64,000 nucleotides of DNA, taken from contig NZ_VKKG01000003.1 of assembly GCF_007197885.1 (NCBI RefSeq), positions 124,001-188,000 on the forward strand, given 5' to 3'. Both the position numbers and the translations under genes were made by a program. Positions within the stretch are counted from its first letter, which is position 1; the number at the start of each line of letters is the position of its first letter. The stretch is from Tessaracoccus rhinocerotis (GTDB lineage: Bacteria; Actinomycetota; Actinomycetes; Propionibacteriales; Propionibacteriaceae). Shown here piece after piece: positions 15,890 to 25,257 of the stretch. Below the pieces are notes generated by a model, which saw only the letters and a list, made by a program, of their open reading frames with translations, searched no databases and was not told the origin of the DNA.

Positions 15890-18685
15890 TCACCAACGGT
15901 TGTGGACGTCCTCGGCCCAGCCGACCACATCTTCCACCCGGTGCCACGTGCCGTCGGCGTCACGGACCCGTCCCGACCAGGTGCCGAAGCACTGGTGGGT
16001 CCTGGCGGCGAAGACCTTCAGATCCGTCACGGACTCCTTCAGGTGGAACGGCAGCAGCGTCAGCTCGACCGCCTCGCCGCTCACGCTCCACGGAGCCATC
16101 CAGTCGTCGGGGCTGTAGTCCCAGACCAGCTCCTCGCTGATCTTCGACAGTCGCCCGTCCACCAGGAGCGAGTTCTCGACCGAGCCGGTGCCGTCGGTCC
16201 ACTTCCCGCCCACCTGGATGCCGATCACCTTCCCGTCGGTGCGACCCGAACCGGCGCCCCAGTTCCATCGGATGTCGTAGGGCCAACGGCCGCGGCCGTG
16301 GTCGAGCGTGGCCCAGGACTCGCCCGTGGGCACCTCGAAGGTCTCGCCGTCGACGGTGATGGTGCCGCTCGCGGGGCGCGCGACGTCCTTGACCGTGTAC
16401 TGGAAGAGCTTGTCGGTCCATGGCACCACGACGCCGAGGCACTCGTGCCCCTCGGGGCGGCCGGCATGGATGTCGAACGAGACCCGGTCCCCCCGGGCTC
16501 GCAGGCGGGTGCCCGACGAGTCCTCGTTGATGGCGATCCTCACCGCGCCGCTCGACGTGCGCACGGGGCCCTGCCCCAGGGTGCCCGGCAGCTGCACGCT
16601 GCGGCCCAGGACGCCGATCGCGTCGTGCGAGATCGCCTTGCCCGTGAGGCGGTCCAGGCACCAGATGCCGTGGACCGCGGCGTAGTCGATGTCGGAGGTG
16701 ACCAGCGCGACGACGTGGGTGGGCGTGGTGACCGCCCAGTACTCCCAGCGCTTGTTGCGTCCCTTCCCGAGCAGGCCGCGGCCCACGCCGTCGGTGTTCA
16801 CCAGCGGCGTGCGGGTCCAGCCGACGGCCTCCGGGTTCAGCCGGCCGTCGGGGAGCGTCAGGGACACCGGTGAGGTGAGTTCGCGCTCGGGCACGGGTAC
16901 TGGTGCCGGCGCGGCGACCCCGGCCGCGGCGTCGTGGCGCTGGCGCAGCCGGGCGTTGGAGCTGCGGACCCTGTCGGCGTCGACCTTGGTGACGCGCCTG
17001 TCGTAGGTGAGCAGCCCGTTGGTCTCCTGCTCGACGTCGGCCAGCTGGGTGTAGACGAAGGCGGCCAGGCCCTCGTCCAGCGCGGGCCCCACGTCGGTGT
17101 GCTGCAGCCGCAGGAACGCCCGTTCGAACTCGTCCGGGTCCGTGAACTTGCGGTAGCCGAACTCGTCCTCGCTCCAGGTGTGGCCGGGCACCCGCAGCGA
17201 GTAACCGCCGTACTCGGTCAGCGCCGCCGCGCGCGGGTCCCGAGCGTCCTTGGGGGACAGCTTGTAGCCGCGGAAGTAGACGTGGCGGCTGGCCAGGTCG
17301 CCGCCGGCCTGGTCGTGCCAGCCGGAGGCGTGGTCGACGACGCGGGTCGGGTCCAGCAGGCGGATGCGCGCGGTCACCGCCAGGGAGTCGAACTGCCCCC
17401 AGCCCTCGTTGAACGGCACCCAGACCGCGAGGCTGGGCACCGACCGCAGCAGTTCCACGGTCGCCTCCAGTTCGGAGAGGTACTCCGCGCGACCCTCCTC
17501 GTCGGCGCGCCCGAACAGGGCGTGGCGGGAGTCGTCGAGCCCGAACGGCAGCAGCACGGGCGCCTGGATCACGGCCCGCTTGTAGGTGTCCCCGCCGTTG
17601 ACCATGTCCTGCCAGACGATCATCCCGAGCCGGTCGCAGTGGTGGTACCAGCGCAGCGGCTCGATCTTGATGTGCTTGCGCAGCATGTTGAACCCGAGGT
17701 CCTTCATGGTGGCGATGTCGTGCACCAGCGCCTCGTCCGAGGGCGCGGTGTAGAGCCCGTCGGGCCAATAACCCTGGTCGAGCAGGCCGGCGTGCAGGTA
17801 CGGCTCGCCGTTGAGCAGCAGCCGGGTGCGGCCGTGCGCGTCCTGGCCGGTGCCGAAGGAACGCATCCCGAAGTAGCTGGTGACGCGGTCCGCGCCCAGT
17901 GAGACCTCCACGTCGTGCAGGAAGGGGTCCTCGGGGCTCCACCGTCGGGGTGCGGCGCCGAGCCGGATCCGGGTGGGGACCCCGAGTTCGACCGCCTCGC
18001 GCGCGATTTCGGCGCCCGCGGCGCGGACCAGCACCTCGGCGATCCCGGGAGCACCGGAGCCGTCGACGACTGTGACCTCCACCTCGCCGGTTGCCAGGTG
18101 CGGGGTCAGGACGAGCTGCTCGACCCACCGCGACGGTACTGACTCGGCCCACACGCTCTGCCAGATGCCTGACTGGGGGGTGTACCAGATGCCGCCCGGC
18201 TGCAGGGTCTGCTTGCCCCTGGAACGGAACGAGGTGTCGGTGACGTCGCGCACCCGGACCACCAGCTCGTGCGGGTCACCGTCGGCCAGCGCGTCGGTGA
18301 CGTCGAGCGTGAACGGCAGGTAGCCGCCGCGGTGCGAGCCGACGGAGGTTCCGTCGAGCAGGACCTCGCAGTCCTGGTCGACGGCGCCGAAGTGGAGCAG
18401 CACCCGGTCACGCAGGAACCCCTCGGGCAGCTGCACGGTCCGGCGGTACCAGAGCGCCTCGTCGGGCTGCAGCACCCGGCCGACCCCGGACAGCGGGGCC
18501 TCGGGGGAGAACGGCACGATGATCTCGCCGTCCCAGTGCTGCGGTGCGGCGGTGACGTCGGCGGCGGTGAACGCGTGCTGCCAGCGGCCGTTCAGGTTGA
18601 GGTGGGAATCGCGCGCCAGCTGCGGGCGCGGGTACTCGGGCAGCACGTTCTCGGGGTCCAGGGACTCGCCCCAGGGGGTGATCAT
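15890..18685 (-). CDS. GH2 glycosidase fused to a DUF2804 domain
   Basis: 931-residue two-part protein. Residues 1 to ~590 are a GH2 (beta-galactosidase/beta-glucuronidase-type) enzyme: sugar-binding and Ig-like domains, then a barrel with acid/base Glu in VPFNEGWGQ (about 426) and nucleophile in LTEYGGYS (about 491). A Pro/Ala-rich linker (about 585-600) leads to ~330 residues resembling DUF2804 (LPDGRLNPEAVGW, KRWEYWAVTT, SDIDYAAVHGIW). The frame is continuous with no stop or ribosome binding site at the join. It overlaps the upstream MFS gene by 4 bp (ATGA), so carrier and enzyme are made together. No signal peptide. Substrate unknown; the DUF2804 role is not established. Confidence 0.85.
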   Translation of the reverse strand: MITPWGESLDPENVLPEYPRPQLARDSHLNLNGRWQHAFTAADVTAAPQHWDGEIIVPFSPEAPLSGVGRVLQPDEALWYRRTVQLPEGFLRDRVLLHFGAVDQDCEVLLDGTSVGSHRGGYLPFTLDVTDALADGDPHELVVRVRDVTDTSFRSRGKQTLQPGGIWYTPQSGIWQSVWAESVPSRWVEQLVLTPHLATGEVEVTVVDGSGAPGIAEVLVRAAGAEIAREAVELGVPTRIRLGAAPRRWSPEDPFLHDVEVSLGADRVTSYFGMRSFGTGQDAHGRTRLLLNGEPYLHAGLLDQGYWPDGLYTAPSDEALVHDIATMKDLGFNMLRKHIKIEPLRWYHHCDRLGMIVWQDMVNGGDTYKRAVIQAPVLLPFGLDDSRHALFGRADEEGRAEYLSELEATVELLRSVPSLAVWVPFNEGWGQFDSLAVTARIRLLDPTRVVDHASGWHDQAGGDLASRHVYFRGYKLSPKDARDPRAAALTEYGGYSLRVPGHTWSEDEFGYRKFTDPDEFERAFLRLQHTDVGPALDEGLAAFVYTQLADVEQETNGLLTYDRRVTKVDADRVRSSNARLRQRHDAAAGVAAPAPVPVPERELTSPVSLTLPDGRLNPEAVGWTRTPLVNTDGVGRGLLGKGRNKRWEYWAVTTPTHVVALVTSDIDYAAVHGIWCLDRLTGKAISHDAIGVLGRSVQLPGTLGQGPVRTSSGAVRIAINEDSSGTRLRARGDRVSFDIHAGRPEGHECLGVVVPWTDKLFQYTVKDVARPASGTITVDGETFEVPTGESWATLDHGRGRWPYDIRWNWGAGSGRTDGKVIGIQVGGKWTDGTGSVENSLLVDGRLSKISEELVWDYSPDDWMAPWSVSGEAVELTLLPFHLKESVTDLKVFAARTHQCFGTWSGRVRDADGTWHRVEDVVGWAEDVHNRW

Positions 18686-19983
18686 GCCGGAATCTCCTCT
18701 CGGGTGGTTGCCGCCTCGTGGCGGCGCAGGAAGAACGCGGGGACGACGATGAATGCGACGACGACGGCCGCCGCAGGGAAGATCCACGGCGTCGGGACCT
18801 GCTTCACGACGCCGAGGTCGACGTAGGTCTCGGCGGCGCCGGAGATCACGGCCGCCCCGATGAACGGGCCCACCACCATGGGGATGAGGATGGCGAACAC
18901 CATCCGCAGGCCCTGGACCTGTCCGGCCCGGTCGGGCGGCGTCAGGTTGCGCACGGTGGCGGAGACGGCGGCCACCCCGAGCATGAACCCGGACATCATC
19001 ACGGTGCCGGCGAGCGTCACCGACACCATGCCGCGGGCCGGGAACATCAGCAGCAGGCCCACCGCGTACAGCGCCGCCACCGGAAGGATCCCGCGCTGGG
19101 GGCCAGCCTTGTCCAGCACGCGCCCGCCGACGACGCTGACCACCGACGCCGTGAGCAGCGTCACCGCCAGCACGATCGGGTAGCCGTCGATGCGCAGGTA
19201 GCGCTGCACGTAGATGATCAGGAACGGCAGGAACACCTGCGTGCTGGTGCCGAGCACCGCCCACGCCGCGAGCGTGATGTACAACTGGGGGTTGGCGCGC
19301 ATCGTGGCGGGCCGCAGGCCGTGCAGCACCGAGGACAGGTAGCTCCCGCCGGGTCGGGGTCGGGCCGGCTCGCGCAACCCGAACCAGGCCAGCATCCCGA
19401 CGAGCGCCGTCACGCCACCGATGATCGAGAAGAAGGTCAGCCAGCGACCGCCCTGGGTGAGCGGGTCGAGCGCACCGAACACCACCAGCATCGCCAGCAG
19501 TGGCATGGTCGCGAGCACGCCGTCGACCTTGCCCCGGTTGTGCTCGTCGGTGGAGTCGGTGACCCAGGCGTTGAAGGCTGCGTCGTTCGCGGTGGCACCC
19601 AGCACGCTCATCACGCAGTCGAGCACGATGATGCCGACGACGGCCAGGACCACTGCGTCGACGCCCGGGGCCAGGGCGGCGGCCGTCTCGACGTCCACCA
19701 GCCCGAACGCCGCGGTGGTGAGGCCCCAGGCCACGTAGCCGACGGCGATGAACTCGCGGCGGCGGCCCGTGCGGTCGGACCAGGCCCCGGCCAGCAGCGT
19801 CGCGACGGTGGCCGCGAGGGCGCTGGCGGCCACCAGGGCGGCGAGCACCGCCGGGTTGTCGGTGATCGTGTCGTGGACGAACACGTTGAGGTACATGTTC
19901 TCGATGGTCCAGGCGAGCTGCCCGGTCAGCCCGAGGACGGCCACCCAGAACCAGAGGCGACGCCCCACTCGGCCTTGAGTCAT
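18682..19983 (-). CDS. MFS sugar transporter-like protein
   Basis: 433-residue carrier with about 12 membrane helices. It shows a motif-A-like loop GAWSDRTGRRREFIA, resembling MFS/GPH-like glycoside carriers of actinobacteria. Its stop codon overlaps the start of the GH2-DUF2804 gene, strongly suggesting it imports the glycoside that enzyme cleaves. ATG at 19983. No regulator lies alongside. Confidence 0.85.
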   Translation of the reverse strand: MTQGRVGRRLWFWVAVLGLTGQLAWTIENMYLNVFVHDTITDNPAVLAALVAASALAATVATLLAGAWSDRTGRRREFIAVGYVAWGLTTAAFGLVDVETAAALAPGVDAVVLAVVGIIVLDCVMSVLGATANDAAFNAWVTDSTDEHNRGKVDGVLATMPLLAMLVVFGALDPLTQGGRWLTFFSIIGGVTALVGMLAWFGLREPARPRPGGSYLSSVLHGLRPATMRANPQLYITLAAWAVLGTSTQVFLPFLIIYVQRYLRIDGYPIVLAVTLLTASVVSVVGGRVLDKAGPQRGILPVAALYAVGLLLMFPARGMVSVTLAGTVMMSGFMLGVAAVSATVRNLTPPDRAGQVQGLRMVFAILIPMVVGPFIGAAVISGAAETYVDLGVVKQVPTPWIFPAAAVVVAFIVVPAFFLRRHEAATTREEIPA

Positions 19984-20023
19984 GCCGACACCCTAGTGGC
20001 AAGGCCCGGGGCGGCAGGCGCCC

Positions 20024-20404
20024 TCAGGCCTCGTCGGCCAGTGACGGGTCCGCCCGGAGTGCCAGGAGGCGGGGGGCCTGGATGCAGTAGGAGTCCAGCA
20101 GGAGTTCGGCGAGCTCCTCCCAGTCGGTGGCGTCGTCGACCATCAGCCCCACGGCGTCCTCACCCACGACGAAGTACGGCTCGCCCATGTTCGCGAATGC
20201 CGCCGCCTCGTCGGGGCGCGCACGGAACGTGATGCGGAAGCGCTGGTCGTGCCCGCCGAAGATGTGGGCGACGGTCGCACCCTGCACGCGCCACCTGACA
20301 CCGGTCCACGCCGGGTCCTCCTCGCACCGGGGGAACGCGCTCAGGATCGCGTCCGTGCGGCGGACCCACTCCTCTGGGACGTCGGGTCTTCTCGGCTGGG
20401 ACAC
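20024..20404 (-). CDS. MmcQ/YjbR-family protein
   Basis: 126-residue small cytoplasmic protein of the MmcQ/YjbR fold (CyaY-like, DNA-binding-protein-like). Typical features are the opening helix (WVRRTDAILSAFP), the FRITFRA strand and the C-terminal ELAELLLDSYCIQAP, equivalent to the DSYRLVAPK motif of the family. GTG start at 20404. A second YjbR-like protein is at 29957-30358. Biological role not established. Confidence 0.8.
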   Translation of the reverse strand: MSQPRRPDVPEEWVRRTDAILSAFPRCEEDPAWTGVRWRVQGATVAHIFGGHDQRFRITFRARPDEAAAFANMGEPYFVVGEDAVGLMVDDATDWEELAELLLDSYCIQAPRLLALRADPSLADEA

Positions 20405-20444
20405 GGAGAAATCCTGCCACGGGGGCCTGACAGTCAGGAACCGA

Positions 20445-20789
20445 TCAGGCCTTGGCGGTGACGCGCCGGTTGTGGGCGCGCGCGACGGCGACCCAGTCGG
20501 CCAACTGCTCGTCGTCGCCGACCGTCTCCGGCGAGACCTCGATCCAACCCGGACCCATCTCGCGTCCCGGCCCCATCTCGGCCTGGCGGGCGCCGGGGCG
20601 GCGCAGCAGTTCGTCGTGTTGCTCCGCGGCCACCCGCACGAGCAGACCGCCGTCCTTCAGGGCGCTCACGGCCAGCTTCTCGTTGACCATGAAGGACCTG
20701 CCGCCGAACATGGACACCTCGCGGACCGAGGGCTCGTCGGCCAGGTGATCGCGGATCCTGATGGCCAGGGCTTCCTGCATGGGGGTCAT
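20445..20789 (-). CDS. TfoX N-terminal-domain protein
   Basis: 114 residues resembling the N-terminal domain of TfoX/Sxy. Diagnostic stretch is VREVSMFGGRSFMVNEKLAVSAL (landmark FGGRSFMVN), followed by LLVRVAAEQHDELL. The C-terminal TfoX half is absent, as is normal for the actinobacterial small proteins. An adjacent YjbR gene and the CrcB pair share the strand. Function unknown; a competence role is not implied. Confidence 0.82.
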   Translation of the reverse strand: MTPMQEALAIRIRDHLADEPSVREVSMFGGRSFMVNEKLAVSALKDGGLLVRVAAEQHDELLRRPGARQAEMGPGREMGPGWIEVSPETVGDDEQLADWVAVARAHNRRVTAKA

Positions 20790-20836
20790 GGGGCCGATTC
20801 TGCAACACAGGGCGGACCGACGCGCCGAAACCGACC

Positions 20837-21220
20837 TCACGCGACGCCGGCACCCAGCACGAGGCCGAGCGCGGCGGCCGCCGTCGCAAGGACGACGACC
20901 CCGAGTCCGTTCACGATCGCGGTGCCCCGCCGACCCTCCTGCAGCAGGCGGACGGTCTCGAAGCTCGCGGTGGAGAAGGTGGTGTAGCCGCCCAGGAACC
21001 CGGTGCCGAGCACAAGGTGCCAGCCTTCGGGCACCAGCGCCGACGTCGCCAGGCCGGTGAGCAGGCCGAGGGCGAACGAGCCGGTCAGGTTGATCGAGAT
21101 GGTGCCCAGCGGCAGGCCGCTCCTCGGGGAGTGGGCCGTGAGGAAACCGTCGAAGACGAAGCGGCACACGGCGCCGAGACCACCGGCCAGTGCCAGGGCG
21201 AGGAAGACGGGCAGGGTCAT
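20837..21220 (-). CDS. crcB: Fluoride channel CrcB/Fluc, subunit 1
   Basis: Four-helix fluoride exporter channel subunit of 127 residues. Family landmarks: GGLGAVCRFVFDG, ISINLTGSFALG (conserved Asn) and the TM3 break motif GFLGGYTTFSTAS with the polar-track Thr/Ser and Phe-box residues. ATG at 21220 overlaps the stop of the second crcB by 4 bp. Two adjacent non-identical genes indicate a heterodimeric channel assembled antiparallel. Confidence 0.95.
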   Translation of the reverse strand: MTLPVFLALALAGGLGAVCRFVFDGFLTAHSPRSGLPLGTISINLTGSFALGLLTGLATSALVPEGWHLVLGTGFLGGYTTFSTASFETVRLLQEGRRGTAIVNGLGVVVLATAAAALGLVLGAGVA

Positions 21221-21735
21221 CGTCGCCCCCCGGCCGCGATCCCCAGCCACGTCGCGGCGCCGCCGACGAGGACCGTGCCGAGCCCGAACAGGAGTGCCGG
21301 CCCCAGCCGCCCGTCGCCGAGCAGGACCGCCGTGCCCGTCGCGAGGGTGCTGTAGGTGGTGAACCCGCCCATGAAGCCGGTTCCCAGCAGCAGGCGCAGG
21401 GCACGGTTGCGGCCGTGGTCGGGACCCAGCCGGGCCAGTGACTCGAGCAGGAGACCCAGGGCGAACGCACCCAGCACGTTGACCGCCACGATGGTCCAGG
21501 CGACGCCGTCGACGGGTGGGAGGGCCAGGCTCAGGGCCTCGCGGCTGCCCGTGCCCAGCGTCCCGCCGAGGAACACGAGCAGCAACGCGCGCGGGTCGCG
21601 GTACGGCACCCGGGGCGACGGGGGAGTGCCCGGCCCGAGCGGGTCGTCGACGCCGACGTCGGGGTCCAGCGGCAGCTCGCCGTGGTGCCCGGGCCGGAGG
21701 TCTCGCACGGGGTGTCCCACCTCAGGCGGACTCAC
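21217..21735 (-). CDS. crcB: Fluoride channel CrcB/Fluc, subunit 2, with N-terminal extension
   Basis: 172 residues: about 48 hydrophilic Pro/Gly/Asp-rich residues then a four-helix Fluc core (LGGTLGTGSREALS, VNVLGAFALG, GFMGGFTTYSTLA). The core pairs with the next gene (4-bp overlap) to make a fluoride channel. The long soluble extension is uncommon. The GTG at 21735 overlaps the stop of the upstream GPH carrier by 14 bp; a shorter internal start cannot be excluded. No fluoride riboswitch was recognised. Confidence 0.9.
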   Translation of the reverse strand: MSPPEVGHPVRDLRPGHHGELPLDPDVGVDDPLGPGTPPSPRVPYRDPRALLLVFLGGTLGTGSREALSLALPPVDGVAWTIVAVNVLGAFALGLLLESLARLGPDHGRNRALRLLLGTGFMGGFTTYSTLATGTAVLLGDGRLGPALLFGLGTVLVGGAATWLGIAAGGRR

Positions 21736-23122
21736 GGGCGCGGAGGTCGGAGATGATGGCGGCGTAGCGCTGCTCGTCGATCCGGTACTTGGTGCGCAGG
21801 ATCACCCAGCTCAGCACCATCAGCAGCATCGGGATGATCATCATCACGATCTTGAACACACCTGCACCGGCCTCGGTCATCTCCGCGGGCGAGGAGATCT
21901 CGCTGATGCCGGACCACACCAGAGCGATCCCCACCAGCGCGGTGCCCAGCGCGTTGGACCCCTTGTAGATGAAAGGTTGCAGCGAGAACGTGATGGACTC
22001 GTTGCGACGGCCGAGCTTCCACTCGCCGTACTCGACGCAATCGGCCACGAACATCAGCATCAGCAGCTGGATGAAGGCCTGCCCGACGAACAGCAGCACG
22101 CCGGCCGCGCCGATCACCAGCATGTTCTGGCCCGCCAGCGCGAACACGAGCAGTCCGACGACGCACAGCACCGTCGCCAGCAGGTGGATGGCCCGACGGC
22201 GCAGCACCCTCGCCACCAGCGGGAAGACCGCCAGCCCGGCCAGCTGGGCCACGCCCAGGACGATGGCGAAGACCGAGTACATGCCCTCGTCGCCGTAGAC
22301 GTACTTGAAGTAGTAGATGCCCAGGCTGGTGGTGCCGCTGTAGCCGGCCATGAACAGCAGCATGCCGAGGGTGACCCACAGCAGCTGGTCATTCTTCCCG
22401 ATCACCCGCACGAGGTCGCGGACCGGGGTGTGCTCGGCCGGCACCTCCACCCGCTGCCGCGCGAACAGGACGGTCAACGACTGGAACGCCACCATCACCA
22501 CGGAGAGGATGATCGCAAGCGCGAACCAGCCCTGCTGCAGGCTCCCGAACCGCTCGCCCAGCATCGTCGTCACCGGCACGATGGCGGCCACCACCGAGAA
22601 CAGCCCGATGTTGGCGCAGATCCGCGCGATCACGCCGATGGCCTCGCGCTCCTTCTGGTTGCGGGTCAGCGACGGCAACAGGCCGTAGAAGGAGATGTCG
22701 TTGATGGTGTAGCTGATCTCCCAGCCCAGGTAGACCAGCGTGAACACGACGAGGAACGCCACCCCCTGCAGCCCGGTGTCCACGAACATCAGCACCGTGG
22801 TGAGTCCCCAAAGCAGTGCCCCGACGGTGATCCACGGCTTGAACTTGCCCCAGCGGGTGCGGGTGTTGTCCACGAGCACGCCCATGAACGGGTCGTTGAC
22901 CGCGTCGAAGATGCGCATCACCACGAGGATCACCGTGACCGCCGCCACCATCGAGCCCGAGACGTCGAGCACCTCGGTCAGGTAGAACATCAGGAACATG
23001 CTCACCATGGCGGCTGTCATGTCGCGGCCCAGCGTGCCCAGCCCGAAGGCCATCCGGTTGCGCCAGGGCCGCGGGTCGACGACGTCGCCGGGGTGGGGGC
23101 CGGTCGCGGCTGCGGTGCTCAC
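21722..23122 (-). CDS. GPH-family glycoside/pentoside/hexuronide cation symporter
   Basis: MelB-type sugar:cation symporter, 466 residues from GTG 23122 (VSTAAATGPH). Landmarks are GLGTLGRDM, the MelB-like MRIFDAVNDPFMGVLVDNTRTRWGKFKPW region (cation-site Asp residues in DAVNDP) and KLGRRNESITFSLQPFIYK near helix 10. Twelve membrane spans. No glycosidase is directly coupled, but GH2 and GH13 enzymes lie within 15 kb. Substrate unknown. Confidence 0.9.
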   Translation of the reverse strand: MSTAAATGPHPGDVVDPRPWRNRMAFGLGTLGRDMTAAMVSMFLMFYLTEVLDVSGSMVAAVTVILVVMRIFDAVNDPFMGVLVDNTRTRWGKFKPWITVGALLWGLTTVLMFVDTGLQGVAFLVVFTLVYLGWEISYTINDISFYGLLPSLTRNQKEREAIGVIARICANIGLFSVVAAIVPVTTMLGERFGSLQQGWFALAIILSVVMVAFQSLTVLFARQRVEVPAEHTPVRDLVRVIGKNDQLLWVTLGMLLFMAGYSGTTSLGIYYFKYVYGDEGMYSVFAIVLGVAQLAGLAVFPLVARVLRRRAIHLLATVLCVVGLLVFALAGQNMLVIGAAGVLLFVGQAFIQLLMLMFVADCVEYGEWKLGRRNESITFSLQPFIYKGSNALGTALVGIALVWSGISEISSPAEMTEAGAGVFKIVMMIIPMLLMVLSWVILRTKYRIDEQRYAAIISDLRARESA

Positions 23123-23236
23123 GTGGCACAGTCTCGCACGCCGAGGCCGGGCGGGTGGACCTGCCCCGAACAGCGGTTTGCGAGCCGTCGAGCGCCTAGT
23201 GTGGGGAAAAGTCCGCACCGTTGGAAGGAGAGCCGC

Positions 23237-23377
23237 ATGACCGAGCAGCCCAACACCGAGGAGACCCAGCGAACGCACTCGGAGGAGCCCGCGGAGGGCG
23301 CCGTCGATCCCGGCGACGAGACCCCCGAGCGGGAGCATCCGCAGGCACCCGCCGAGGGCCGCGACGCCGCGGAGTGA
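23237..23377 (+). CDS. Small acidic hypothetical protein
   Basis: 46 residues, very rich in Glu, Asp, Pro and Thr, with no hydrophobic segment and no recognised family. Reality is supported by a GGAAGGAG Shine-Dalgarno 6-7 bp before the ATG and by its own inter-gene space between the divergent GPH carrier and the acyl-CoA ligase. Likely intrinsically disordered. Could be co-transcribed with the ligase 95 bp downstream. Confidence 0.6.
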   Translation: MTEQPNTEETQRTHSEEPAEGAVDPGDETPEREHPQAPAEGRDAAE

Positions 23378-23472
23378 ACCGCGACGGTGGGTCGGCTGCG
23401 GGGACCCGCCGACCCACCGCAGGTTTGCGGACCAGTAGCCTTGGATCACGCCAGCCGATCCGAGGAGACCCG

Positions 23473-25257
23473 ATGATCGAACACCTCGCCGTCCGCCTGC
23501 GTGGCACCGTCGCCGCGCACGCCGACCGCACCGCCACCCGCATCCGCCGCGACGACGCGTGGGAGACCCAGACCTTCGCCCAGTTCGGGCGCAAGGTCGA
23601 CGAGGTGGCCCAGGGCCTGCTCGACCTGGGCATCGAGCCGGGCGACCGGATCGGTCTGTTCGCCGCCAACTCACCCGAGTGGTCCGAGATCGACTTCGGT
23701 GCGCTCACCGCGCGCGCCGTGCCCGTCCCGCTCTACTCCACCTCCACCCCGGAGCAGATCCGCCACATCGCGGGTGACTCGGACGTCCGCGTCATGTTCG
23801 TCGGAGGCCGGTCCGAGGCCGAGCGCCTGCTGGAGGTCACCGACGAGCTGCCCGCGCTCGAGCGGGTCGTCGTGATCGAGCCGTGGGAGCCGCTGCCCGA
23901 GGGCGTCGTCTCCTACGACGACTTCCGCAGCACCCCGGACGACGGCGCCATCGCGGCGCGGCTGAATGACGCCCGGGGCGAGGACCTCGCCTCCATCATC
24001 TACACCTCCGGCACCACGGGCGACCCCAAGGGCGTCATGCTCGAGCACCAGGCGCTGATCAAGCAGAAGGAGGCCCTCGAGGAGCTCTTCTCGTTCGGCC
24101 CCGAGGACCACTCCCTCGCGTTCCTGCCGCTGTCGCACGCCCTCGAGCGCGCCTGGACAACCGTCGTCCTGCTCAAGGGCTGCATGAACACCTACGTCGC
24201 CAACGCCCGCACCGTCGCGGAGCAGATGGTGTTGGCGAAGCCGACGCTGATGGTGAGCGTCCCCAAGCTCTACGAGACCGTGTTCGCGACCGCGCACGCG
24301 AAGGTGGCGTCGTCGGCGGTGAAGCGCCGGATCTTCAGCTGGGCGCTGCGGGTGGGCGCCAAGAACCAGCACGCCTACCGGCAGGGTCGCACGCCCTCGC
24401 CGTGGTGGCGTGCCCAGCTGCCGCTGGCAGACAAGCTGGTGCTCGGCAACGTGCGCGACGCCCTCGGCGGACCCAAGACAGTCCTGGCCTGCGGCGGGGC
24501 GCCCATCCGCAAGGAGATCGAGGAGTTCTTCTCGGCCGTCGGCATGCCCGTGTCCACCGGCTACGGCCTCACGGAGGCGTCGCCGCTGGTCAGCTTCAAC
24601 TCGCCCGAGGGTTTCAAGATCGGCACCGCCGGTCGCGTGATGAAGGGCTCGGAGCTGAAGATTGGCGAGTACGGCGAGATCCTCTACCGCGGCCCCAACG
24701 TGATGGCCGGCTACTGGCGCAACCAGGAGGCCACCGACGAGGCCATCGTGGACGGCTGGCTCCACACCGGCGACGCCGGCTACGTCGACACCGACGGCTA
24801 CCTGGTGATCACCGACCGCATCAAGGACATCATCGTCACCCTCGGCGGCAAGAACGTCGCCCCGCAGCCCATCGAGGGGCTGATCCTCTCCGACCCGCTG
24901 TTCGAGCACGCCGTCCTGCTCGGCGACAACCGGCCCTTCATCACCCTGCTGGTCAAGCCGTCGCTGCCGCAGGTGGAGGAGCTGGCCAAGATCGGCGACT
25001 GGCCCGGCGAGGTCGCCGACTGGCTGAAGAGCAACGAGCTGCGCGAAGAACTGCGCAGGCGGGTGGAGGCCATCACGGCGCACCTGCCGTCGCAGGACCG
25101 TCCCAAGGAGACCGCCGTCATGGACGAGGACCTGACCATGGAGAACGGTTTGCTCACGCCCACGCTGAAGGTTCGCCGTCGGCAGGTGGAGGAGAAGTTC
25201 AAGGCCGCCATCGAGGAGATGTACACGCGGCTGGAGCGTCTCCGCAAGGGAGAGTAG
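23473..25257 (+). CDS. Long-chain fatty acid--CoA ligase (AMP-forming)
   Basis: Adenylate-forming enzyme of 594 residues that activates fatty acids to acyl-CoA through an acyl-AMP. The P-loop motif IIYTSGTTGDPKGVM, the adenine-binding STGYGLTEASP, the hinge-region DRIKDIIVTLGGKNVAP and the WLHTGDAG motif are all present. It resembles the FadD15 type of actinobacteria. ATG at 23473 follows GAGGAG. Followed without a gap by a small membrane protein gene. Confidence 0.94.
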   Translation: MIEHLAVRLRGTVAAHADRTATRIRRDDAWETQTFAQFGRKVDEVAQGLLDLGIEPGDRIGLFAANSPEWSEIDFGALTARAVPVPLYSTSTPEQIRHIAGDSDVRVMFVGGRSEAERLLEVTDELPALERVVVIEPWEPLPEGVVSYDDFRSTPDDGAIAARLNDARGEDLASIIYTSGTTGDPKGVMLEHQALIKQKEALEELFSFGPEDHSLAFLPLSHALERAWTTVVLLKGCMNTYVANARTVAEQMVLAKPTLMVSVPKLYETVFATAHAKVASSAVKRRIFSWALRVGAKNQHAYRQGRTPSPWWRAQLPLADKLVLGNVRDALGGPKTVLACGGAPIRKEIEEFFSAVGMPVSTGYGLTEASPLVSFNSPEGFKIGTAGRVMKGSELKIGEYGEILYRGPNVMAGYWRNQEATDEAIVDGWLHTGDAGYVDTDGYLVITDRIKDIIVTLGGKNVAPQPIEGLILSDPLFEHAVLLGDNRPFITLLVKPSLPQVEELAKIGDWPGEVADWLKSNELREELRRRVEAITAHLPSQDRPKETAVMDEDLTMENGLLTPTLKVRRRQVEEKFKAAIEEMYTRLERLRKGE

